A stretch of DNA of 64,000 nt from Siphonodentalium dalli (GCA_032622095.1 CP136068.1:14303729-14367728); one strand, 5' to 3'; positions 20,751-32,670 are shown, numbered from the stretch's first letter. Program-made: numbers and translations. The notes: generated by a model from the sequence alone, not told the origin.

Positions 20751-21065
20751 CATTTTGGTGCCTAACGAAAGGCCCACATTCGCCCTATCCACACATATTA
20801 ACCCCACCACTGACCGGACACCAGAAGTTGCATTATTTGATCGACAACTGACCTAACATGGGGTGGAATTTGGGATAGCATGACAATCTGCGGGACGGGA
20901 TTTTCAAATTGCGTGGGACGGCCGATATCTCGAGGAATACAGCGCGTAGAGGGCTCCTTTTGGTGTCTCACGAAAGGTCCACATTCGCCCTATCCACACA
21001 TATTAACCCCGTCACTGACCGGACACCGGAAGTTACATTATTCGGTCGACAACTGACCTAACATA
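20751..21065. repeat. Right half of the interrupted unit plus an intact second unit
   Basis: 20751-20860 completes the unit broken by the insertion. 20865-21065 is a full second unit with GACAATCTGCGGGA, GGCCGATATCTCGAGGAATA and, at 20956-20963, a single CCTTTTGG where the first unit has two copies of CATTTTGG around the transposon. Confidence 0.8.
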
Positions 21066-21544
21066 AAATGCCACAAACATGAAAAACTGCGTTCGACATT
21101 AATGTTTAGAATTTAGATTTCTCGATGAATACACTAGCAAACTGTTTTATTGCGAATATTGTAATGGCGAACACGCAAACACGCTCCGATAAAACAGCTA
21201 AAAATAGACTCGATGTTTACAATTACAGGATCGATTTCAGCCGGTATAGTCAATATAATGGGGCGTATAGTATATCAAAATGTAGAATTAGACACAGGGA
21301 ATGTATTTTTTCCAAATGGGTCCAACAGGCGGTGAAATTGTTGCAGAAATTCGCTCCAAGATATTCGCACTTATTTTTATTTCAGTTGTGACTAAAAGCC
21401 CAGATACCGGAGCCCAGCGACTAAAAGCCAAGTTACAAAATAGATCAACTGGTTTGAACGAATGAATATGTCAATGGTAAGACTATTCAAAAGAATATTC
21501 AAATCAAATAGTGTTTATAGACTTAAAAACTTATGTGTCTGCCA
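21066..21544. other. No recognised feature
   Basis: AT-rich; the small open frame at 21125-21391 has no supporting feature. Confidence 0.45.
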
Positions 21545-21559
21545 TTCATATATGCGGTG

Positions 21560-21790
21560 AAGTTCTCATATTATCTCCCTGTAATACGCGGTGGAGGTTC
21601 TCATATGAACATATTATCTGCCGGTCATACATGGTGGAGGTTCATATTATCCGCCGGTCATACGCGAGGGAAGTTTTCTTATTATCCTCCAGTCATACGC
21701 GGGGGAGGTTCTGATATGAACATATTATCTGCCGGTCATATGCGGTGGAGGTTCATATTATCCACCGGTCATACGCGAGGGAGGTATTAA
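21560..21790. repeat. Minisatellite of about 35-40 bp
   Basis: About six units with GGAGGTTCATATTATC, GCCGGTCATACGCG and CATATGAACA words in alternating length variants. Confidence 0.7.
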
Positions 21791-22120
21791 GTTAAGGCTA
21801 TATACCGATATCACATCTCTGATTGTCATCAGATTTCTATGAAAAATTTCTTTTGATTCAATGTCACCCAGTTGGGTAATCAAATATTTTAACAAATTGT
21901 TAGATTGGATGTGGCAAAACAGTTAGATACCAATTTTTTTAGTTCCAGCTGGAACCTCCAGGTTGCATTGGTACTAGCAGAGCCTGGCTAATAGCCCACA
22001 CGATTGTACCAGTCGTCGTGTCTTGAAATTATATTGTCCAGAACCAGCTGGCATCATCACAGAGGACAGTTAAGGGCTAAGAGGTACATAAACTCAGAAA
22101 GTTTCCAGCATTACTTTAAA

Positions 22121-22300
22121 AATGGATGTTGATTGTATGGCATTCCATGGAGTATGGATGCAAGTTGAACATAAAAGTGCTCAACACCAGTAACGTTGTC
22201 AACACATGAAAATGTCAGACCAATTTGCATCCATACTCCATGGAATGCAATGAAATAAACATTCATTCCTCATGTGTACACTCAACTGTCAAACTGAATG
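22121..22300. repeat. Palindromic repeat, GGATGCAAGTTG family, copy 1
   Basis: Arms CATTCCATGGAGTATGGATG and the complement CATCCATACTCCATGGAATG flank a ~60-bp centre. Confidence 0.75.
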
Positions 22301-22449
22301 AGTATTTACAGCCTAAAATTAATAATATTCTCTACTTTTCAATCATATGTTAAAGATTGCTTCCACACAATATGGACACAATTTTGGGTTTATATAATAG
22401 TGCCCAATGTCAAAAGTTATCATTTGATTGTTCATCATCTATTTACACA

Positions 22450-22800
22450 ACATTTAAGAAATGGATGATCGATTTTGTTGTGTTCCATAGAGTATGGATG
22501 CAAGTTGGTCTGACATGAAAATGAAAATGTCAGACCAAGTTGCATCCATACTCTATGGAACGCAACAAAATCAACATTCATCACTTATATTTACACTCAA
22601 TCGAGTCAACTGGCAGATTAAGAGTTTTAAGCGTCTATTTCCAACATTATTATCGTGGCTCGGAGCAAGTTGAGTCTACACTAAAATGGATGAAAGTTGG
22701 GGTCAGCGCGCGACGTCATGTGAAGTAATTTCGACCAACCAACGTCCTGCATTCATGTTCCACAACGCGATTGCATGTTTGAGTGTAAATATGATGCATA
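22450..22800. repeat. GGATGCAAGTTG-family element, copy 2
   Basis: A tight hairpin (arms with TTCCATAGAGTATGGATGCA, short loop of AAAATGAAAATG type) followed by ~200 bp including CAACGTCCTGCATTCATGTT. Collinear with 50818-51290, where the same element is interrupted by a hAT-like foldback. Confidence 0.75.
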
Positions 22801-22950
22801 ATACGATGTCAAATTTACAACTATGAACTATAAACTTTACAGGTACATAAAACAAATTAAGGTTAAGTTTTGAAAGCTAATAAAAATGAATGAGACATAT
22901 GTGTCAAATTTAATTTTGAATATCAAACACCTAAAATAAATATTTTTAAG

Positions 22951-22979
22951 GTACTCAATCCGATTAAGCGCCCCTAAAT
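22951..22979. repeat. End fragment of the AGGTACTC-ended MITE
   Basis: TTAAGGTACTCAATCCGATT, then a word shared with 51930; it is cut off at 22980 by the next element. Confidence 0.5.
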
Positions 22980-23393
22980 TATGGGCAGCTAAATTAACAT
23001 ATACTCAAATATTTGGAGATATCTCTAAATATTTGGAGATAACTCTAAATATTTGGAGATATCTCTAAATGATTTGGAGATATCTCTAAATATTTGGAGA
23101 TATCTTCAAATGATTTAGAGATATCTCTAAATGATTTGAAGATATCCCTAAATGATTTGGAGATATCTCTAAATATTTGTAGATATCTCTAAATATTTGG
23201 AGATATCTCCAAATCATTTGGAGATATCTCTAAATCAGCACATATCCATAATTGATATGAATTGAAAATCTCTCCAAATCGATTTGGAGATAACTGCGAT
23301 TTATTTGGAGATATCTACAAATATTTAGAGATATCTCCAAATATTTAGAGATATCTCAAAATATTTGAGTATATGTTAATTTGGCTGCCCATA
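22980..23393. mobile_element. TIR element filled with an array of AGATATCT palindromes
   Basis: Terminal inverted repeats TATGGGCAGCTAAATTAACA (left) and its near-complement TTAATTTGGCTGCCCATA (right). The interior (23003-23370) is about 20 consecutive variants of AAATATTTGGAGATATCTCT, themselves palindromic. Confidence 0.8.
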
Positions 23394-23470
23394 ATGAATT
23401 TAGTAAATTACTATTTACTTAGATTCAACGTACAGCATGTATCAACATTCAGTGTTCGGTTTCCCACATT

Positions 23471-23922
23471 AAAGGTACTCAATCCGAATTAACGCTCATG
23501 AATTACAAATACAATATCATTGGCTTCGGGGGTACAAAATATTTAACTTGAGTTGAGGAACCCACCCATCAAGGTACGGTACAGTAGGAGTAATCAGATA
23601 TCGATATTTTAAATCTAGTATTTTAATTATAAGTGGCCCAGTAAACTGTCGGCGAGAAGAACTTATCTGACAAGATAGCAGATGAAGATCGATCACTCTC
23701 AAATCGAGTGGCTTTTTGTGTCAGATATTTGACAACCAATAAAATTTTGTTGAAAAAAACTTTGATAAATAACAGGTTTTGGGCAATTTTATAGTTGACT
23801 GTGGTTCTAAAGCATTGTTTTGGGCAATTAATCTTTTCTGATAACTGAAATGGCATTTAAAAAATGGTGTTGTTGTTGGAATCTGATGATATGGGGACCG
23901 TCGAATCGGATTGAGTACCTTT
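23471..23922. mobile_element. AGGTACTC-ended TTAA-flanked MITE, full copy
   Basis: 452 bp with TIRs AGGTACTCAATCCGA and TCGGATTGAGTACCT, and TTAA at both edges. Internal sequence is shared with 51918-52350, 12376 onward and 32043-32100. No ORF of note. Confidence 0.75.
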
Positions 23923-24500
23923 AATTCAACATTAGATAACATCTCGATATTCAACATTAGATTTCCAACTTTATTTCAACATTGATTCATTGTTGAACGA
24001 TTGTCCAAATTTAAACTGTTAGATTTCTAACATTATTTCAATGTTGATCGAACATCACAAAACTTGACAAAAGTGAACATTAGCTTTCAAACGTAATCCC
24101 AATGTCGATTCAACGCTAAATTAATGTCCAGAAATTAAACATTAGGCTTCCAGCGTTATTTCAACGCTGAGCGAACATAAAACAAAATCAACATTAGATT
24201 CCAATGCTATTTCAAAATCGAGTGATCGTCCCAATATTCAACATTAGTTTTCCAAAATTATCCCATTTTCAATTCAATGTTGTTGATCATATCAGGCGAA
24301 CATAACAAAAAAAATACTTTTTTTATTCCAATATTATTTTAACGTTGAGCGAATGTCAAAAAATTCAACGTTAGCTTCCCAATATTATTCCAATGTTCAA
24401 AGTTAGTTTTTCAATGTTGTCTCAAATGTATATTCTAATATTTCTATGTTCACTTCAACGAGCAAACTGGACCAATCGCCAACGTTATTTAAAATTCAAC
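23923..24500. repeat. Degenerate CAACATTAG / ATTTCAACGTTG tandem repeat
   Basis: Seven or more units of roughly 65-80 bp, each with CAACATTAG, TTCCAA, TTATTTCAA and GAGCGAAC words. Confidence 0.65.
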
Positions 24501-24815
24501 GTTGAAACAAAATTTGAGACAACCGTTTACTTTAGTCTTTACATTGGACCAACATAGGGATGCTATATGTCCTGGTGAGGCCATTTGGCATGATTTTGGG
24601 AAACATTGGGACATAAATATTATACAGACTGGAATCAGTAGGCCCTATACTATAGCTGATTTCACCTATTGTCGCGGATTTTTTTTACAACTAGTGGAAT
24701 TAGGTTTATATGATTACAGTTACCAGTTTGCTACAATGTGAACACAGAATATATAGATATAACCATGTGACTCCCCACCGTGAGAAGGCGAGATTCATGC
24801 AAGTCTGCTGATAGT

Positions 24816-24930
24816 ATGTCTGTCATTTGCAGAATGAGGTCCCTGGAGGGTGAATTTAGCGACGCTATATATGGCATGGTGGGCTAGCATCACCAAATTC
24901 ACTCTCTGGAACCTCATTCTGCTTAGGGCT
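24816..24930. mobile_element. hAT-like foldback MITE, diverged copy
   Basis: GTCATTTGCAGAATGAGGTC and GAGGGTGAATTTAG, inverted as CCAAATTCACTCTCTGG and CCTCATTCTGC. Outer TIR not clear. Confidence 0.65.
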
Positions 24931-25044
24931 TTACTATGTGGAGACCTGGGATCAGATTGATGTTCCCCAGTTGTATCATGTCCTATCATGTTATAGCAGG
25001 AAAACCCTATAGATGCATTACAATGGTGTGCTGAGACACTAACG

Positions 25045-25263
25045 TTAACGTTTCCATGACTGAAGCTTAATATTGATTTTGCGAAAATTCCTGTGCTAAT
25101 ACATTCTCCAATATATGCGAGTCTCTCATAGCGGGCCTTGCATATAGAAGAGAATACATTGGCCTAACAATATTTACTATGGGAGACTCGCATATATAAG
25201 AGAATGCACTCACATAGGATAATTAATGCTGCACCAGCGCTGCTCCTGTCACGATAGGGTTAA
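25045..25263. mobile_element. TTAA-flanked MITE (TATATAAGAGAATGC family)
   Basis: TTAA at both ends. Internal inverted pairs of TATATGCGAGTCTC and GAGACTCGCATATA type. The right end carries GCACCAGCGCTGCTCCTGTC as in the copies at 28063, 38010 and 43395. Confidence 0.6.
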
Positions 25264-25568
25264 AGAAATATATAACTGTTTTTATGTGTAAGCAATATTT
25301 GCTAAGTGGGTGTCTGACCAGGTAACACGTTGTCCGAGACGTAGTGAACACCAAACCTGGCACACCAGAATGACAAAAACAAGTCAAAGTGAGATGCCGG
25401 CAGGTAGACCAGAGGCCTTTTGGAAAAGTCAAATGAGGATAAGAGCAAAAAACGGCTTAAAACATATTTGTCAAAAGAATCGTTCACGCAATACTGCTGG
25501 ACACAAAACACACAGGCTATGTTGCAATGTCTCCTCTACACACACTATGCTTGGCAATATTTTAAGTT

Positions 25569-25860
25569 CCCGTCCCGGTGACTCAGTAAGTAAGGCACAT
25601 GGTACTAAATGGAGGGGACCTCGATGACCCAGTCAGCAAGGCGCACGAACTCCCACGCGGAAACCCCGATGTCCCAGTCATCAACGTGTATGACCCTCTT
25701 ACGGGTTGGATCCCGGTGCCTCAACCGGTAAGGTGCATGGTATTCTCATGGAAGGACCCGGGTGATATAATTAGTAAGTCGTATACAATATTATGGAGGG
25801 GACCCCGGTATCCAATATCACTACGGAGGCGGCCCCGGTGCTTCAACCAGCAAGGCACAT
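25569..25860. repeat. GC-richer ~50-bp degenerate tandem repeat
   Basis: Five to six units of GGACCCCGGTG, AGTAAGGCACATGGTA and TATGGAGG type. Confidence 0.65.
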
Positions 25861-26668
25861 GGCCATAAACCTTAAATTCTTATCTGGTACCCAACATAAA
25901 TCAGTTTGTGGTGTATCTATGACACAAAGTTTTGTCAGCCACCAAGTAATGTAATTATATATATATTTATATAATATCAAATAACATATATGTAGTGGGG
26001 TTGTATATAGTCCAAAGCAACCCCGAAACTCAACACTAGGATGTGATACTAACATAAGATAATAAATTGTTTGTATATTATATTAATAAATGTGTTAAAG
26101 TCTATACATATTATAATAATGCCATATAGGCAGTGTGCTTGTTAAAAATAATAACAGGTAGTAAAGTTCCTCAAAGTAGTAACAGGTAGTAAAGTTCCTC
26201 AAAGTAGTAACAGGTAGACTAGTTTATAGAATTTATAGTTAATAAGTGATGGAAAAGTCTAGTTTATAACTATGCCCTTGTTGTTATCGGGTGGTATCTG
26301 AATCCAACGAGATCGCATCGCGCGTATAAATTCCTACATTTTAAATATTTCCGCGCTATCATATATGCGAATTTACATATTAAATATCGGTATACACAAA
26401 TTATGGCATCCAGGTGAGACATAAAAATCTTTTGCGGAAAACAGACGAACACGGACGGACGGGCGGACTGAACAAACGGCAGACACGGAATGTCGGCCAC
26501 AAAACGTTATCCGACATTATATTAAATATGTATTAGCGACTTTTATGTGTCAAGGAGTTGATTGTATGCGCGGCTGGAGCTGGACCGTTGGAGTCCGCAA
26601 TATTTATAACAATCAACGCTATCCAAATACATGCACACGCACGTGTTTATATGCTTGACACTCTGGGG
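25861..26668. other. No gene; one short tandem repeat
   Basis: 26155-26218 holds about 2.5 units of AACAGGTAGTAAAGTTCCTC (31 bp). Otherwise AT-rich with no supported feature. Confidence 0.5.
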
Positions 26669-27690
26669 TCCGGAGCCCCCGTCTTTGTATAAATATGTAA
26701 ACCATAATATTTATATACTTATTAAAAGATATATACCAACACTGAAAATTTTAAATTATCGAATTATCCACACTATCGTGACAGGTAATTTCGTTTACTT
26801 GATCAAGTGAGGTCCCGTTGTTTGATCATCGGCAACCATAAGTCCGTATTAAAATAAATAATAAATAAACAAATCCTCATGCAACACAGCAGCCCCGGGT
26901 CAAAGGCCAAACATGCAGCAAGCATCCACACATCACACGACAACATGCCCATCTTAGTTCTTACACTTGTCATGATAATTGATAAATAGGGCTGTTGTTA
27001 GTAAGTAATTCAATTACAAACCTATACATATGACATGGTGAACGCTGTTTACTTAGAGTATATAACAGTTACGTATATATATGGTACATCGGTTGGAATT
27101 GTGTTCAAAGTTCTAATGCATACAATTTGTTATCGTGATAGCAGACAAAAGCGTGGGCCATCCCACATACATGTATACAATCAACATCCATACGTTAAAT
27201 GGTTTGTTGGTTAACGGGTCCTGTTTCTAAAGTGGTGTTGACATGTGGAACTATGTAAACATGTCATATTTACTGTATTTGAGTGTTTATTTTTTTAGTG
27301 TTTATTTTTTGACTTATCGTACTAGCTTGATAACACAGAAGGAATCAATTGTTTGGAAAATGTTTACTAAGTCCGTTCCGAAATCATATTTTTGTACCGA
27401 AAGTTGGTCCTATAAAAAAATGTTTGGCCACAGCAGCTCATCAGGTACACCTCTGGTCTATAACAGATATAAAGCAATCTGTTATTTCATATATGGTTTC
27501 GGGAGTTGACAGTTCATACTAGTTCGATATTGGAGGAATCAGCAGGCAATTTTCTGGCTTTCAGCGTACAGGCCAAGGACTTGGTCTGTACGGGAGAACT
27601 GGTCTGTCCTTAAGGTGTGCACAAATGTTATGGTTTACATATGCATATACATGTTAAGCGCAATTATCTTACAAAGACGGGGGATCCGGA
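26669..27690. mobile_element. ~1-kb inverted-repeat element
   Basis: TCCGGAGCCCCCGTCTTTGT at the left is inverted at 27670-27690 (ACAAAGACGGGGGATCCGGA), and TATGTAAACCATA follows on both arms. The interior open frame (27243-27509) is unrecognised. Confidence 0.55.
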
Positions 27691-28062
27691 CTGGGAAACT
27701 CGTGGTTAATAAATGTACAGTAACGACATGGAGACCTCACGGGTAATAAATTTACAGAAATGACCAGGGGGCCTCGCTTTTTTGATTATTTCTTTTTCAC
27801 ATAACTTTGATCATACAATGATTAAATTAAATATTATTATGAAATATAAATCATAACACGAAATTTGTATGTGTTCTCTGGGTTTCTGCTATCTTTTATT
27901 TTCCTACTCTTTATGACTATATCAGAAACTGCCTATACAGCAGAGTGCTCTACCTATCATTAGCTTATGTCAGCTTCCGGTGGGTAAGACATGGTACCTC
28001 TAATTGTGGACTCTTCTGCTATAGGGCATCCCCCCTTTACTCACATAATGTGGGTCACACAA

Positions 28063-28335
28063 AGCTACAATATTTACTATGGGAGACTCATATATAAGAG
28101 AATGCACTCACATAGGATAATTAATGCTGCACCAGCGCTGCTCCTGTCACGATAGGGTTAAAGAAATATATAACTGTATAACCCTTGGGGCCTCGCATAT
28201 ATTAGGAAATACATTGGCCTGACAATATTTACCTTGACCGTGTAAGCCAGTGTATTATGTGAGGCTCCCTGACACATGATATTTAATGCTGCGCCAGCGC
28301 AGCTACCGTCATGAACGGGTAAAAGAAATATATGC
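28063..28335. repeat. Partial TTAA-type MITE copies
   Basis: 28063-28168 is nearly identical to 25166-25277, including 12-16 bp beyond the TTAA. 28185-28335 is a second diverged copy ending GTCATGAACGGG. Confidence 0.65.
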
Positions 28336-28444
28336 CTGTATGTCTTTATATTAACTTCAGCTAGGAACAGTAACCCTAGACACTAGTACCAGAGACTGAT
28401 GTCATGAACGACAGGGTAAACCTCAAAGGACATTAAATTAATGA

Positions 28445-28569
28445 TACAATAATGCCCTAAATAATCGACTCCTTAACCACAGCAGAATTATGGGTAACTT
28501 TTCAGGATTTATTCGGAAATATGGCTTGTTGCTGTGGTTAAGGAGTCAATTATTTAGGGCATTACTGTA
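28445..28569. mobile_element. TA-flanked palindromic MITE, copy B (short arms)
   Basis: Same outer arms as copy A (AATGCCCTAAATAATCGACT) but the inner palindrome is deleted. It sits between two 36-bp direct repeats (28411-28446 and 28569-28604). Confidence 0.8.
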
Positions 28570-28734
28570 CAGGGTAAACCTCATAGGACATTAAATTATT
28601 GATAGGTATGTGACACAGGTTTATTCCCAATATGTCCGGTATCACTCAGCCCTAGATCATTCATAGATAAAATCTGTCATTCTGTCTAACTAATCAATAG
28701 TATGATAGATACATGTACCTTTACAGAACATAAT

Positions 28735-29203
28735 TGATGACTGTCTACCTTGGTAATCTGTACCTCCACAGACAAAAATAAATACTTATATACCTTGGTA
28801 ATCTGTACCTCCACAGACAAAAATAAATACTTATATACCCTGGTAATCTGTACCTCCACAGACAGAAATAAATACTTATATACCCTGATATACCCTGGCA
28901 ATCTGTACCTCCACAGACAGAAATAAATACTTATATACCCTGGTAATCTGTACCTCCACAGACAGAAATTAATACTTTTATACCCTGGTAATCTGTACCT
29001 CCACAGACAGAAATAAATACATATATACCTTGGTAATCTGTACCTCCACAGACAGAAATTAAAACTTATATACCCTGGTAATCTGTACCTCCACAGACAG
29101 AAATTAATACTTATATACCCTGGTAATCTGTACCTCCACAGACAGAAATTAATACTTATATACCCTGGCAATCTGTACCTCCACAGACAGAAATAAATAC
29201 TTA
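28735..29203. repeat. ~45-bp satellite array, left part
   Basis: About ten units of TACCCTGGTAATCTGTACCT, CCACAGACAGAAATAAATAC and TTATA. Resumes at 30951 after a transposon. The 183-codon minus-strand frame is a repeat artefact. Confidence 0.9.
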
Positions 29204-29430
29204 CCCTTACCGAAATCATTAGCCATCTGTTAGCCATTCTTTAGCACTCGGAAGAGAAGGAATGATGGCTTACTGATGGCTAGCAGTTTTCAGAGGATAT
29301 GGATGGCTAATGCAAAATTTAGCCATCGAGGCTAGGTGATGGCTAGATGATGGCTTATTAGCCATCGCTTAGCCCTCCTATAGGCCGAAATATTTAAATG
29401 AGCTAAGCCATCGCTTAGCCCTCGATGGAT

Positions 29431-29600
29431 GGATGGCTAGTAGGCCGATGGCTAGTAGGCCGATGGCTAGTAGGCCGATGGCTAGTACACTACTGATGGC
29501 TTGTAAGCCGATGGCTAGTAGGCCGATGGCTAGTAGGCCGATGGCTAGTAAGCCGATGGCTAGTAGGCCGATGGCTAGTAGGCCGATGGCCAGTAAGCCA
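29431..29600. repeat. 15-bp minisatellite GATGGCTAGTAGGCC
   Basis: About ten near-identical units inside the TA-flanked element; the unit contains the GATGGCTA word that also fills the element's subterminal regions. Confidence 0.85.
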
Positions 29601-29949
29601 TCGGATTGTTAGCCCTGGACATTTAGTGATGGCTATATATGTTATATAACTTGCTTCAGGAGGAATAACTCTTTGGCATCATCTATTTGAGAATGAATTA
29701 TCTTTAAAATAATGTTATATCATAAAAATAATTTTTAACAACATATTTAACAATGTCCATTATTTTTGTTATCTTTTGCCAAGTTTTCATCATAAATAAA
29801 GTGGAAACGATTTGCAATTGTATCACTGGACACACGGACTGCATGGTATCTGGAATCATGCAACATCTTCACATTAGGCTGGGCCAGCCAAAGATTTCTT
29901 CAGATTTTTGTCAAAATTCAAAAGAAAATAGTCTGGTCAAGATAGATCT

Positions 29950-30143
29950 TTAACCCTTCCAATATGAGAACTATATATGCTGGTGCAGCATTAAAGAACC
30001 TGGTTCCAGCTGAATTCTCTTATATATGCGAGTTTCCCATCTATAGGGATCAAGCCTAGCATATATAAGAGAATTTACTGGCTAGAATTGCATTGGTACA
30101 GGATTTTCAAAAAATTTCAAGAAGCTCCCATCGGAATGGTTAA
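29950..30143. mobile_element. TTAA-flanked MITE nested in the TA element
   Basis: TTAA CCCTTCCAATATGAG at the left, complement of CCATTCCGATGGGAG at the right (11 of 15 bases agree). The interior has TTCTCTTATATATGCGAG inverted. piggyBac-like by TTAA and CCC ends. Confidence 0.6.
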
Positions 30144-30950
30144 ATATAAATATGTTTTTTTTTTCAAGATGTTTAATGTGTCATATCATGCCCAATAAAT
30201 TAGAAAATATAGTGCTGAGGATTATACTTACCAATTTCCAGATTAATTTGTATATACATGTATCTTAGTGGCAGCAGGATATTTTCTCAGAATCTCAGGC
30301 AGAATGTTTGATAAACATGCGGATTTCTGAGAGTTATTTCACAACTTTTAAAATTAGCAGGCTCAGCTATCTTGAAGCCATTACAGTTCTAGTCCAATGA
30401 ATCTCAACTAAAGAAATCACAAGTTTATAAGACTGCTAAGAACATAAGTGTAAAAAAACTGGAACAACAAACTTCAATGAGCAGTGAATATAGACTATAG
30501 CAGTTACAATTCAAATGTTGTTGAGTACAATAATCCCAGGATGCATTTATGCAGCCTCTATCTGGTTGGACCAACATATGGCAGCCATATATCAGGTCTA
30601 TGGCAGTCTCAGGAGAGAAGGTCTCCTAACCATTAATATGACTTTGGTGAAGGCTATAACATTAGAATGTTAAAAATTCTCCGGTCTGAGGTTATCGAAT
30701 AAATTCTTAATCTCCAGTAATGATGGCTATAGTGAATATAATTCCATGTTGTTAGCCATCGACTAACCATCGCCTTAGCCATCACCAGAAATTCTTCCTG
30801 ATTGGATGGCTACCTTAGCCATCACACCCCTTCTTATTCTTCATGAGTGCTAATATAACTATAGTGATGGTTTATCTTAGCCATCATTGGTCTCTGATGG
30901 CTAAGCAAGGGCTTAGGGATGGCTTAATAAGCCATTCTGTTCGGTAAGGG

Positions 30951-31970
30951 TATATACCCTGGCAATATGTACCTCCACAGACAGAAATAAATACTTATAT
31001 ACCCTGATATACCCTGGCAATCTGTACCTCCACAGACATAAATAAATACTTATATACCCTGATATACCCTGGCAATCTACCTCCACAGAAATAAATACTT
31101 ATATACCCTGATATACCCTGGTAATCTGTACCTCCACAGACAGAAATAAATACTTATATACCCTGGCAATCTGTACCTCCACAGACAGAAATAAATACTT
31201 ATATACCCTGATATACCCTGGCAATCTGTACCTCCAGACAGAAATTAATACTTATATACCCTGGCAATCTGTACCTCCACAGACAGAAATAAATACTTAT
31301 ATACCCTGATATACCCTGGCAATCTGTACCTCCAGACAGAAATTAATACTTATATACCCTGGCAATCTGTACCTCCACAGACAGAAATAAATACTTATAT
31401 ACCCTGATATACCCTGGCAATCTGTACCTCCACAGACAGAAATAAATACTTATATACCCTGATATACCCTGGCAATATAAACATGTACAGAACAGAAATT
31501 AATACTTATATACCCTGATATACCCTGGCAATACAAACATCTACAGAACAGAAATTAATACTTATATACCCTGATATACCCTGGCAATCTGTACCTCCAC
31601 AGACAGAAATTAGTACTTATATACCCTGATATACCCTGGCAATATAAACATGTACAGAACAGAAATTAATACTTATATACCCCGATATACCCTGGCAATA
31701 TAAACATGTACAGAACAGAAATTAATACTTATATACCCCGATATACCCTGGCAATATAAACATGTACAGAACAGAAATTAATATTTATATACCCCGATAT
31801 ACCCTGGCAATATAAACATGTACAGAACAGAAATAAATACTTATATACCCCGATATACCCTGGCAATATAAACATGTACAGAACAGAAATTAATATTTAT
31901 ATACCCCGATATACCCTGGCAATATAAACATGTACAGAACAGAAATTAGTACTTGTATACCTTGGCTAAA
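30951..31970. repeat. Satellite array, right part, with longer variant units
   Basis: The same satellite as 28735-29203, moving from 45-bp units to units with an extra CCTGATATAC, and finally a ~56-bp form with AATATAAACATGTACAGAAC (31470-31960). Confidence 0.9.
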
Positions 31971-32042
31971 AATATCTTATATTTTGTGACTTCATTGAAT
32001 TTTACAATTGATATTGATGAAGTGAAAATCAGAGCTATTTCA

Positions 32043-32100
32043 AGGTACACAATCCGATTTGATGGTCCCCATATCATCAGTTCCCAACAACAACAATGGT
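32043..32100. repeat. End of an AGGTACTC-type MITE
   Basis: AAGGTACACAATCCGATTTG then GGTCCCCATATCATCAG: the complement of the right end of 23471-23922. Confidence 0.5.
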
Positions 32101-32531
32101 GAAAGAGAGCCTCATTGCCATGTTATAAGTGATTGAATTGAAAGAAAAGAAATATAGGAATCCTTTTATACTCTAGGTTGTTTAAGTGTGGATTTGGTCA
32201 ATGGGTAGAAGTCAGGGGGTTATGGACCCAGAAGAGGTCATGGGGTTGTGTGCATGTATCTTGCGGGTATGTCTTCCCATTCATGTTTACCGGTTGTTAA
32301 CTATCAATGTTAATTTGGCCTCCCATTCTAATTAATTTTGTCATATCATTTTTGTCTCCCTTTAAATGGATCTGGCATAAAATATGAAAGTCAATGTGCA
32401 TTCAGAGGATTTATGTGTAAAAAGAATGATATCTGTGTAGAGAATACTTCATATTATACAATGCTTTATAATATACAATTCAAACTGTTTAAAAAAAAAA
32501 AGCACTCATAACAATAAATAATATATAGAAT

Positions 32532-32670
32532 TATACGCATAGTGTTTCTGAATAACAAATTTAATCCAACGAGTGGGATTGGCGATTTACACCACGAGCT
32601 TCAGCGAGTGGTGTAAATCGCCAATCCCACGAGTGGATTAAATTTGTTATTCAGAAACACTATGCGTATA
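32532..32670. repeat. 139-bp near-perfect palindrome
   Basis: Arms ATACGCATAGTGTTTCTGAA and inner GGGATTGGCGATTTACACCA are mirrored around CACGAGCTTCAGCGAGTG. A foldback MITE; no target duplication identified. Confidence 0.8.

Larger units (their letters stand above)
29204..30950. mobile_element. 1.75-kb TA-flanked element inserted in the satellite
   Basis: Ends CCCTTACCGAA and TTCGGTAAGGG are perfect 11-bp inverted repeats with TA on both sides (29202-29203 and 30951-30952), and the satellite is continuous across it. Subterminal zones on both sides are packed with TTAGCCATC and its complement. It contains a 15-bp minisatellite (29431-29600) and a nested TTAA-flanked MITE (29950-30143). No transposase found. 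Confidence 0.85.

Noticed and set aside
28686-29237. 183-codon minus-strand protein
   Set aside because: It is the translation of the 45-bp satellite.
28735-31970. CRISPR array
   Set aside because: Units are directly adjacent without unique spacers, and the context is eukaryotic.
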